From the NCBI GenBank assembly GCA_001584585.1, contig LSYV01000005.1:2019254-2057053 (forward strand): a stretch of 37,800 nucleotides of DNA. Reading direction: 5' to 3'. Both the position numbers and the translations under genes were made by a program. This DNA comes from Gonium pectorale (Eukaryota; Chlorophyta; Chlorophyceae; Chlamydomonadales; Volvocaceae). This document shows positions 29,109-37,800 of the stretch, one piece after another (within the stretch, counting starts at the first letter, position 1; each line of letters begins with the position of its first letter). Under the pieces are notes generated by a model. That model was not told the origin of the DNA. It worked only from the letters and a program-made list of their open reading frames with translations, and did not search any database.

Positions 29109-32100
29109 ATGGGCGCAGAGCAGAGTGTCCCCGCTGGCGTCGAGGTGCACCCAGCTGCAACCCAGGCCACTTCTGCCGCCCCGACCGATGGCGGAGCTTC
29201 TGATGCTGGCTCGCAGTCTTCCGAGACGCTTCCGTCGGCCCTGGTCCTAGTTGGGCCATCGGGCGTCGGAAAAGGGACGCTCGCTAAGCGTCTAACGGAC
29301 GACTCGGAGCGATTTGGCTTCAGCGTAAGCCACACAACGCGGGCCCCACGCCCTGGCGAGCAGGTGAGCAACTCTCTGCAACTGCGCAGTATTGATCATT
29401 GCTGATCGCGGTTACTGCCGACCGTCGACCGACTCTCCCGAGCAGCACGGTGTGCACTACTTCTTCACGACCAAGGAGCAGTTCGCAAAGGAGGTTGGGG
29501 AGGGCAAGTTCCTTGAGTATGCAGAGGTGCGCTACAGTCGACTCGCTGCGCGGGCGGGGTGCGCGCTCCGTTGAAGGGCCATGCAATAGCGAGGCACGCG
29601 CGATATGCAGCTATTCCACGGCTTGTGCATTTTGGCAGTACCCGCGTGGGTCGTCCGCCTGACTTCCCGCCCTCCCATGCGGGGACCATGTCCGTTGCCG
29701 ATCTTAGCAGGCTGCATGGTGGCAACCTTGGGGGCATCGGGGTCGGCCCGGGGTGCGTTGCCGCGGCGTGTGTGCACCATACCTGTGTGCAATGCTCACA
29801 CCGCGGCCACCGCGGCCTCCGCGGCCTCCGCAATCTCCGTGCAGGTGCACGGGAACATGTACGGCACCAGCGTCGCTGCCGTCAAGTCCGTGCTGGAGTC
29901 GGGCCGTGTGTGCATCCTCGATATCGACGTGCAGGTGCGCACACGGGGCCAGGCCAGGCTAATGGGGTGCCAGGACAGCCCCTGCCACCCGAACTGCTGG
30001 CGATGGTCCACACGCGGTCAGCGGACAGATCTGCATCGGCAGGCCACCACCCCAGCTGTGACCACAACCCTGACTTACATAAGCGCCGTGAGCTTGTGAT
30101 GGGTGTAACCGTCTCTGCTATGGGAGCCCTGTCTCTACCTTCCTTCTCTCCGGAGCAGGGCAGTTCGCGGTCGTGGAACGTAGCACGTTGCACACGTCAC
30201 GGTGGACCCATCAACCACTGGTCCCTTTGCTGCGGCTCTTCCCACACATGCTCACGCCAGGGCGCCCGCGCTGTGCGCAAGAGCGGCCTGAGGGGCATTT
30301 TCGTATTCATCGCGCCGCCCTCGCTGGAGGATCTGGCCAACCGCCTGGCGGGCCGGGGCACAGAGACGGTGGAGCAGATCACTCGCCGCCTCAACAACGC
30401 TAAGGCGGAGATCGAGAGGTGCGTCCAGGCCGGCCGAGGCAGGGAGCTTTATGGAGCAGCGTCCAGCGGGGCAGCGGGGAGCGCGGTCGTCCTGGTACCT
30501 GAGAACTCTCAGGTTCCAGGCCAGAACGCCTGGAGGGAACGCACACTCTTTCGTTTCTTCCCGGGGCGCATGGGGGGGGGCCACACGCCCTTCCATTCCC
30601 ATGGAGTGAGCAAGGCTCGATCTCTGGGGTTACCTGGAACCGCAAACACACGCGTGGCATGAACTCGGCCCCAACCCACATTGGTGCTCGCAGCATCAAT
30701 GAGAAGGGCCTGTACGACTACCTGCTGATCAACGACGACCTGGAGGAGGCGGTGAAGCGGCTGCAGGCCATCTCGGAGCGGGCGGCGCAGGGGCTGGACC
30801 CGGAGCCGGGCATGGTGCCGGAGAGGGTCATCCTGGAGGAGGTGAGGGCTGCGGGAGCGGTACTGCGGAGGGACGGAAAAGGGGGAGGGGCGTAACGCGG
30901 CGCCACGCATACGCCTGGGCTAGGGAGCCCGAGGGCCGTCGATGGGGGTGGTGATCGTGCGGTCAGGGTGTGCTGGACGAGTTGGGGGGGCATTCACCAT
31001 CGGGAAGCGATTCGCCCAGCTTTGGGCAATTGATGGGCCTTGCGGCATGGGGCATCGGTCAGCAGTCTGGCGGGTGACTGTCGATAGGGCGGCGAATGGC
31101 GCTGAAAGCGCGGCAGCGCAACTTGGTGTTGAGACCCTTGAGCGGGGCAGGGGCAAGCACATGGCAGTATGCGACGGACAGTGGCGGCATAACAGCGGCG
31201 CCTCCTTGGCTGCGCCCCCTCACAGGCGCCCCTCCCTGACATTTCGGCTATCACGAACAAGCGGGACTCGGCTGGCGGCGCCCCCACCGCGCCTGAGCCA
31301 CCAGCCGCCGAGCCGGAGCCGGCACCTGTGGCTCCCGTGGCTCCGGCTGCCCCGGCTCCGGCGGCGCCTGCCCTGGAGCCGGCGCCCCAGGCGCCCATGG
31401 CCAACGGCGGCGAGTCTCCGCAGGCCTCACAGCCTGTGGACTCGGTCCCCCCTGGCTTTGAGAAGTGGCAGAACAAGGTGGCGCTGGTGACGGGTGCATC
31501 GTCGGGCATTGGCTGGGCCACCTGCGAGGCGCTAGCGCTGGCAGGTGGGTGATAGCTGAGAAGTGTGTGAGAGGTGGGGGTGGGGGTGGGGTGGTACAGG
31601 GGGGTGGTTTATGGTGCCATGTCCGTGGGTGGGCGTGGCGGGGTGGAGCGGGTAGGGAGGGGAGGTTGGCGTTGAAAGGCATCGTACATAAGAGTTACGC
31701 ACGGGCGAGGGATGCAGCGGGCTGGGGAGGACTGCCTTCGGCAAGGGAGCAAGCACGTGGGGTTCAGCGTCATTGACAGTTGGGGAGCAGCGGCGCCATG
31801 GCTGTGCTGCCAGTCCGGGTGGGTCGCACACCGGCGACACCGTGACACGGGCGCGGGAGCACCGATGTCTGTGCCGCCCCGCACGGCTACCGCAAACCAG
31901 TGCCCTGGGGCGATGCCTCGAGGTGGGCACAGACTACGGATGCCGCTGGGCGGTGGGCTGCACAACCTCGTGTGTTGCCTCGGGGCAGCCGGTGTTGCGC
32001 GATCCCTCTGCGGACCTGCGCATGCACCTCGGGGCTGAATGCTGAAAGGCGCTGACCCCACCTGATGCCGCTGCCGTGCCAGGCATGCGCGTGGTGGCGG

Positions 32101-34321
32101 TGGCCCGGCGCAAGGAGCGGCTGGAGGAGCTGCAGCGGCACATGCACGCCATGGGGGTGCCCCTCGTCAACTTCCTGCCAGTCGTGTGCGACATCACCAA
32201 GGAGGCCGAGGTGCGGGGTAGGGGCGGGGATGTGCAGCTATGTGGTGGGAATGCGGACGGCACATGTTCGGGGCGCGCGTTTGGGTGTGGGTGCGCTTGT
32301 GTCGGCGGTGTCGTGGAAAAGCAAGAATGTGGCGGGTCGGCGGATTCCGGCGCATTCCGGGGTAGCGGGCTCCAGGCCTGCGAGGTTAGGGGAATGGGAT
32401 GCGGGTCCTGACGTCGGCGTGATGAGCCTAGAGGAGCTGCCCTCTAGCGGTGACGCAGCTGTTGCTTTGGGGATCACCGCGCCCCGCTCTGATCTCGTGC
32501 CGGAGAGGGGCTGGTAATCATCTTCTCCTGGCTTGGCTGGATGCGGTGTTGGGTGGTCCGCGGGCGGCCCTCCCTAGGAGCTCGTGCTGACAGCGTGGGA
32601 GCGGAGAAACAGCAGTGCCGATCTGCGTCGTCCCAGTGCGGGCAGCAGTAAGCTGCCTGGGTCCCTGGGTGGCGCAATTCAGGAGTCTTTGCGTTACGCC
32701 CCTCGCCGCTGTACACATGCACATGCGCTCACAGGTGGCCACGCTTCCCAAGATCGTGGCCAAGCGGTGGCCCGAGAGCGGCGTGGACGTGCTCGTAAAC
32801 AACGGTGCGCTCGTCAGGGCGCCGCCCGGGCACGGGATGGGTGGGGAAGGGGCCGCAAACAGGTTGGGTAGGGCTGGGGCGGCGGCTAGGTCAACCGGGG
32901 CGCGCCAGGGCTCCTTAGCGTTGTCACTGCTGCCTCACGCATGTGCCACTCTGGGATATGGATCGGCCGCTGTCCACATCCTCAAGCCCGTGTGGCCTGT
33001 GTTAAGAGAGGCATTCGAATGCTAATCGGTAGCGCCTGTGTCCCTGGTGCCCGTGTCCCTCGTCCCAAGCCCCGTCCGTCGGCCCACCGTTGCCTTGCCC
33101 CCTCTCCGCCCCCTCTCCGCCCCCTCTCCGCCGCGCAGCCGGCATGAGCCGCAACGACGGGTCGCTGTTTGACGGCAACGTGGGCAGCTGGGTGGAGATG
33201 CTCAGCACCAACGTGCTGGGGACCTGCATGATGACGCGGGCGGTGGTGCAGGTGCGAACACCAGGGCAGGGGGGGGGGCGGCGGCCAGGAGGGGGGCGGG
33301 AAGCGGCGAGTCGGGGGTGCCAAGCCGGGGACGGATGAGGCGTCGCGGCGGCGTAGGTGGCTTGGGGGTTGTGGGTTATGGCCAGGGGAACAGTGGGGCG
33401 TAGCCCTGTATGGTTCTTGGCGGTTGGGGTTGAGCGGTCGGGGGAATCGCTGGTCTTGCCGGTCTCACGCAGCCGCTTTGCCGCACTGCGTCACCAGCGC
33501 CGTTGCCCGTTGGGCTTATCGGCATTCTCCGCCCAGTCGAGGGGAACTATGTTCAACGAGCCCCCTCGCCTGATGGCACGTCACGTCCCCAACCGTGTCC
33601 TCAAACCCTGGATCCCCAGCCCCCATCTCGGCTCAGCCCCTCGCCCGCTCCCCACCCCCTCGCCCCTCGCCCCCAGGACATGAAGCGCCGCGGCAGCTTC
33701 GGCCACGTCATCAACATGATCGGCCTCAGCGGCCACCGCATCCCCGACGGGCCGCAGGGGGGCGGCTTCTACGCCGCCACCAAGTCGGCAGTCAAGACCA
33801 TCACCGAGGGGCTGCGCCAAGAGGTGAGCGCCGCACGGAGGCCGTGGGATGGATGTGCCCGGGCAGGAGGGAACCGTGCTGTCTGCGTGTCCGCAGCACG
33901 GGTCCCACGCCGTGGTATCTTACCGCTTGCGTACCAACCGACATCCTCAATCTCCTCCGCTCCCCGGCTCCCCAAGCCCCCTCCCCCCTTCACGCCCCAG
34001 GGCCCCGGGGCGACCCAGGGCTTCTCTACTGAGAATGCCTTCCAACCCATCCCCCCTTCCCCCGCCCCCTCTCCCCCTCCACACCAGGCCCGCGGCGCCG
34101 GGCTGCCGCTCCGCGTGTCCGGCATCTCGCCGGGCCTGGTGGAGACCGAGTTTTTTGCCGTACGCTCGTACGGCGACCCGGACGCGACTCGCTCGGCCAC
34201 GAGCGCCTTCAGGTGCCTGCAGCCCGTGGACGTGGCGGACGCGGTCATGTGGTGCCTCAGCTGCCCCGACCACATGGAGGTCAACGACATCATCGTGCGC
34301 CCCACTGAGCAGCTAGTGTGA
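29109..34321 (+). CDS. Guanylate kinase fused to DHRS11-like short-chain dehydrogenase, 11 exons, 580 aa (predicted)
   Basis: Exons: 29109-29363, 29446-29526, 29845-29934, 30261-30418, 30694-30841, 31226-31544, 32083-32210, 32735-32804, 33139-33251, 33677-33823, 34088-34321 (1743 nt, all phases match). Residues 1-244 are a GMP kinase: P-loop GPSGVGKGT (49-57), [71 protein letters not shown]. Residues about 245-321 are a Pro/Ala/Glu-rich linker. An SDR follows: TGASSGIG (333-340), VNNAGMS, catalytic Ser in [23 protein letters not shown], and an [10 protein letters not shown] end as in human DHRS11. GMP kinase makes GDP from GMP; the SDR should reduce a carbonyl with NAD(P)H. MGAEQS at the N-terminus fits N-myristoylation. 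The alternative is two genes: a kinase stopping at 30895 inside intron 5 and an SDR starting at ATG 31397. Confidence 0.75.
33098..33130 (+). repeat. 11-mer tandem repeat forming the polypyrimidine tract of SDR intron 8
   Basis: Three perfect copies of CCCCCTCTCCG end just before the acceptor CCGCGCAG of exon 33139-33251. The repeat supplies the pyrimidine tract. Confidence 0.9.
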
Positions 34322-36361
34322 GCCCAGGCGCCGGGCACGGACTGCGCGGAGCAGCGGCGGCTGAGGGCTGGAGGCCGAGCGGGACGGAACGGCGGGACAG
34401 AAGAGGCGTAGGGGAGCATTCGGTCTGAGAGACGCCCGGATGCAGGTGTCGGAGTCGGGGGGCCCGCCCGAGGCGCCTCAGGGCGCCTCCGGGCACTTCC
34501 GGGTGGTGGCGTGTGGTGCTGACTGGTGGTGCGGCCGTGCGACCGACGGTCCTGCATTTTGTCATTCGGGGCGGGGGCCGAGACCTACGTGGTGTACGGA
34601 CTGGCATTTCCGGGCTGCGGTGCTGCTCCCGTACGGGTCGTACTGGGGACTCGCTAGCGGCCTCGCCGGAATGTAGGGTGTGGGGTTGTGGCGTGTGGGC
34701 GCCGCGCGTGCCTCGTGCGCTGGAGGGTGCGGCGGCCTGTGCGGGAGTCAAGTCCGTCAGTGTGCGGGAGCACCCACCCGCCGTGCGTGCGCGCTGCGCA
34801 TGCGAGGAGGCGAAATAAGCGGTAGGCGGTGTGACACAAAAGCACTGAATCTTGCGACCCAACCAGTGTAGAGTGTATGCGCAACAGCGGTGACGGCAGG
34901 CGCCAGCAGACGCGATGGTTTTAGAGGGCAGCCGGGTGTACTGTAGTTGTTCCGGGGCGCTTTGCCGTCCCTTTTCGGGCTTCGGGTGCATCAGAACTTG
35001 CGGGGTTGCTCCAGTTAGGCGGATTTTATGAGGACCGTGAGCAGGTGCTGGTGGGGTTAGAAGACGGCAGCAGGGGTAAGGAGCCCAGGCGCAGCTCATT
35101 TCCCCCCAGGTAGTACTGGATTTTGGTGGGCCGAGCTTTGCGCACTTCTTTGCTAGCTGTTAAGAGCGAGGCGCTGAGAGGCGGAATGCCCCAACTTGTA
35201 CGCTTATTACTAGGAATGCCCCACACGGGCGCCGCCCCCCCCCCGCCTGACGCCGGGCCCCAGTAACTCTGGAGCTACACCGTCGCCGCCCGTTCACCCG
35301 TGACCCGTCGCGTCCCGTGCCCGAGCTGCTGCCGCGAGTCGGGCTCCAGGGGCACGTCCAGGTGCCACACGCGACCCGCGGGTCAGTCGCAAGCGCCAAC
35401 CCTGGTCCGCACCCTGATCGCCACGGTCGGCTTGACGTCCAGCACGGGATGAGAGGTGGGGCGCCCTGGCGCGTGAGGGCAGGGGCGTCCCGAGATACGA
35501 TGTCTGCGCATGTCCACTGTGCTTTCACGCCCAGCCCTTACCCTCGCTCGGTCCTTGTCATACACGGTACACACTGCACCTCTATTGATCGCGTGCAGAT
35601 GTACGCGCTCTGCATTTCATTCATGCGCCCGTACCAAAATGGTGTACCGGTACGGCCGGGATCCAGCCGCCCTGAACGAGGATGGCCACACCCCCCACTA
35701 CGTACCAGCTCGTGCCCCTCGCCCCCGGACATCCCATGCCCTGGCCCGCCCCCGGCTCGGGGCAACGCCCCCCTCCCGCTCTCCCCAGCGAATCAAGACC
35801 GTCCTGCCGCCGCTGGGCGCCTCTTTATTCAGCATACTCCTCCCCCCCTAACTCTCCTGTCCGCCGAACTCGCTCTCCCTCCCCGCCCGGGTCCCACCCA
35901 TGCGGCTGCCTGCCTGGCCTGCCCTGCCCCGGACACACTCCGCATCTACCGCTCCCCGCACCGCAGTCCTCGAAAGAGTCGCCCCTAGCTCCAAGCCTCG
36001 CGTTTCCATCCCATCCCATCTCATCCCATCCCGCTCCGCTCCACGCGATAGCCCAGTGCCGGCGCCGGCGCCAGGCTGACCCCCCCCCCCCCCCGCTTCT
36101 CCCCCCCTCTCTCTCACCCATCCTCCTGGGCACCTGCCCCAAACTTCCACCGCCCGCCCGCATTCCCGCCCGCATCGGCCGGTCCAGGGGGGTTTGAAGG
36201 GGAGAGGGAATGCACAACGACGAGCTGGGTGCCAGCAGGTGTTTGTCCCGGGCCGGGGGGGACGGCCGTCCGCCTCTCGGAGCAACGTCGAGGTCGCGCC
36301 TTGAGGGGCGGAGCGCGGGGCGGAAACAGGCGGCGTGCACAATCATGCCGCAATCGGATGC
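34322..36361. other. Intergenic between converging SDR-fusion and GT47 genes
   Basis: About 2 kb holding both 3'UTRs. No exact TGTAA was found for either gene. A minus-strand frame at 35440-35275 looks protein-like but carries an in-frame TGA. A pentamer ATCCC run (about 36008-36032) and a long C run (about 36080-36093) are simple repeats. No other coding evidence. Confidence 0.5.
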
Positions 36362-37301
36362 TTATCGCGTCTCGTTGATGCGGTGGTACAGCCACTGCAT
36401 GATGGTGCCGAAGGCGTCGTCGCCAAAGGGGAACTCCGTGACGGGTTTGAAGGGGGTGTCGCGGCTGGTCAGCCCCAGCGACACCTTCTGTACGGCGGGC
36501 GGGAAGGCGCGCGCGTTGTGCCCCAGCACGTTGTCGTACTGCTGCCGCATGAAGGGGCCCGAAGCGTATGCAAACCTGCGGGCGGGGGCGGGGGAGGGTG
36601 GTATGTATGCGTAACAGTATGCTCAAAACAGGTATACAAGCAACAAAACAACCTAGCCGGCAGCCCGTGTATGTGTGTGTGTTGAGTATGTTTGGCGAAT
36701 AAGAAAACAGAAACAGGAGGGCTGGGGCGAAGGCGGGAAGGGGGTCGGAATGCGCGTGACGCCGAGTGCCAGTGCCGTAACACGGGTCACGGGTCTTGCG
36801 GCGTGTGGGTTGGCTGGGTGGCATGCACAAGGGCGTGGGGGAGGGCGGGCTGCGGAGTAGCAAGCGGCGCGTTTGCGGGGCTTTGCCTTGAGACGCATTG
36901 CGCGAGGTTTGCCACACCCACCCATCCACCCATCCATGCAGCGGGTTCACGTGCGGGAGCGCCAGGTGCTGCGGTTCCACGGCGACGGCGACCAACTCCA
37001 AGGGGAGTCTCACGGGCGCCTGAGCCGCCGCTGCCGTCCAGTTCCCCCCCCCCCCCACACACACACCCGCGGCCGCACCTGTGCCACACCCGCACGAGCT
37101 TGCGCTGCATGCGCGCCAGGCGCTCCGGCCCCACCGCCTCCAGCACCGCCGGCAGCGAGTGCAGCGCGTCCTCCCGCACGCGCAGCGAGAAGGCGCTCCA
37201 GTCCAGCAGCGAATCAAACACGGGCGCCACGCCGTCCATGATCACCACCGGCACGCAGCCGTGAAGGACCGCGTCCTCGGCCCGCGCCGACCAGCCGTCG
37301 C
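36362..37301 (-). CDS. Exostosin-like (GT47) glycosyltransferase, 3' exons only
   Basis: Two exons are clear: 37301-37079 and 36575-36362 (stop TAA). Their junction falls within an Arg codon and reads VRVWHRFAYASGPFMRQQYD. The first carries the GT47 hallmark GDGWSARAEDAVLHGC then VPVVIMDGVAPVFDSLLDW, SLRVREDALHSL, and PERLARMQRKLVRVWHR. The second ends FGTIMQWLYHRINETR. Exostosin-domain enzymes are Golgi type II membrane proteins that transfer sugars to polysaccharides or glycoproteins; many copies occur in chlamydomonadalean genomes. The 37301 exon starts in phase 1, so more exons lie upstream. A phase-compatible candidate is 37740-37680 (acceptor TAATGCAG, donor GTAAGG), but its peptide is not convincingly GT47. 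The N-terminal membrane anchor is not in view. Confidence 0.85.
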
Positions 37302-37406
37302 CTGCGCACCGTGAGGAGTTGTGGGTGGGGCTGCAAGTGCGTGATCAATTGTCGCGTGCGACGACGGTGTGACTTTTGTGCGTTAAAAATCACGTGTGCG
37401 TGTGTT

Positions 37407-37431
37407 GGGGTGTGGGGTGTGGGGTGTGGGG
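37407..37431 (+). repeat. (GGGGTGT)n heptamer run, perfect G-quadruplex motif
   Basis: Four GGGG tracts are separated by three TGT loops on the plus strand. The minus-strand transcript of the GT47 gene would carry the C-rich complement. Confidence 0.9.
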
Positions 37432-37437
37432 TGTGTT

Positions 37438-37470
37438 AAAATGAAACGACGCATACGCGAGCGTAAGCGC
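37438..37470 (+). repeat. Dispersed hairpin motif, copy in the GT47 gene
   Basis: This copy shares ACGACGCATACG and CGAGCGTAAGCGCG with the one at 26298-26335, differing mainly by a two-base deletion in the loop. The stem is CGCATACG-CGAG-CGTAAGCG. Confidence 0.7.
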
Positions 37471-37800
37471 GTGTGTGGGGTGGGGGTGGGAGGGGGGGAT
37501 GGCAATGGGGCCCAGTCCTGAACAAAGCTGGTGTGTATGGAGTCGTTGCAAAGGTACGATATACCGTTGCACTTTGAGCACTGGCGCACCACTGGAGAAG
37601 CAGCTGCAGGCGCCCCAGCACGCCAGTGCCCCCCTAACCCCAGAAGGCGCCCGTCTCCCCGCGGACCAAACCCCCTTACAGGCCCCAACGCAAGGCCCTC
37701 CGCTCCCCGCAGCAACTCCTCCAAAGCCACGCTGCAATCGCTGCATTACTGTATAATGTTAGAAGACGTGCTGAGAAGCCACCCCCCTACTACTGAGTAT

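Larger units (their letters stand above)
37302..37800. other. Intron or upstream part of the GT47 gene, to the window edge
   Basis: Mostly intron-like sequence of the minus-strand glycosyltransferase gene. It contains a G-quadruplex heptamer run (37407-37431) and a hairpin motif copy (37438-37470). A weak candidate exon lies at 37740-37680. Confidence 0.45.

Noticed and set aside
35383..35385. In-frame TGA as a possible selenocysteine codon
   Set aside because: Green algae do have selenoproteins, but no family match and no SECIS-like structure can be recognised by eye. Decay or chance is simpler.
37680..37740. Extra upstream exon of the GT47 gene
   Set aside because: Acceptor, donor and exit phase fit, but the peptide does not clearly match the family, so it is mentioned only as a candidate.
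1..37800. tRNA, rRNA, CRISPR array, transposase or viral genes
   Set aside because: I looked for tRNA B-box sequences, regular spacer arrays, and transposase or reverse-transcriptase motifs on both strands and saw none.

Overview
The window reads as nuclear DNA of a chlamydomonadalean (volvocine-type) green alga. The reasons are a high GC content, genes with many short introns (GTGAGT/GTGCGT donors, CAG acceptors), Ala/Gly/Pro-rich insertions inside conserved proteins, TGTAA-type poly(A) signals, and a plastid-targeted GrpE (CGE1). Exons were found by conserved protein motifs plus GT..AG sites with compatible phases. For the five complete multi-exon genes (MPS1, p23, CGE1, XAP5 and the kinase-SDR gene) the summed exons divide exactly by three. 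One 313-base assembly gap (21641-21953) interrupts an F-box gene.

Layout from left to right: (1) 1-895, minus: ankyrin-type repeat protein with an F-box-like N-terminus, cut by the left edge. (2) 2013-8280, minus: thirteen-exon MPS1/TTK-like checkpoint kinase with an N-terminal TPR. (3) 8989-9684, plus: intronless SNU23/ZMAT2 spliceosomal zinc-finger protein, head to head with MPS1. (4) 10960-11741, plus: HSP90 co-chaperone p23. (5) 12931-15977, minus: chloroplast GrpE CGE1, tail to tail with p23. (6) 17949-22395, minus: large F-box protein with a long acidic Asp/Ser/Gly-rich segment. (7) 22903-27477, plus: XAP5/FAM50 (XCT) protein, head to head with the F-box gene. (8) 29109-34321, plus: a guanylate kinase whose reading frame continues, through a phase-matched intron and a Pro/Ala/Glu-rich linker, into a complete DHRS11-like short-chain dehydrogenase. 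(9) 36362-37301 and onward, minus: 3' exons of an exostosin-like (GT47) glycosyltransferase, with the 5' part unresolved or beyond the right edge.

Most genes are unrelated housekeeping functions: mitosis, splicing, chaperones, nucleotide metabolism and glycosylation. The exception is the convergent p23/CGE1 pair, which are co-chaperones for HSP90 and plastid HSP70; each has a TTCTGGAA heat-shock-element-like octamer upstream. The most unusual item is the predicted guanylate kinase-SDR fusion. Other points of interest are a dispersed hairpin motif with three copies (9853, 26298 and 37438), a perfect G-quadruplex motif next to one of them, and a hexanucleotide at the CGE1 intron-1 donor that would encode Val-Gln.
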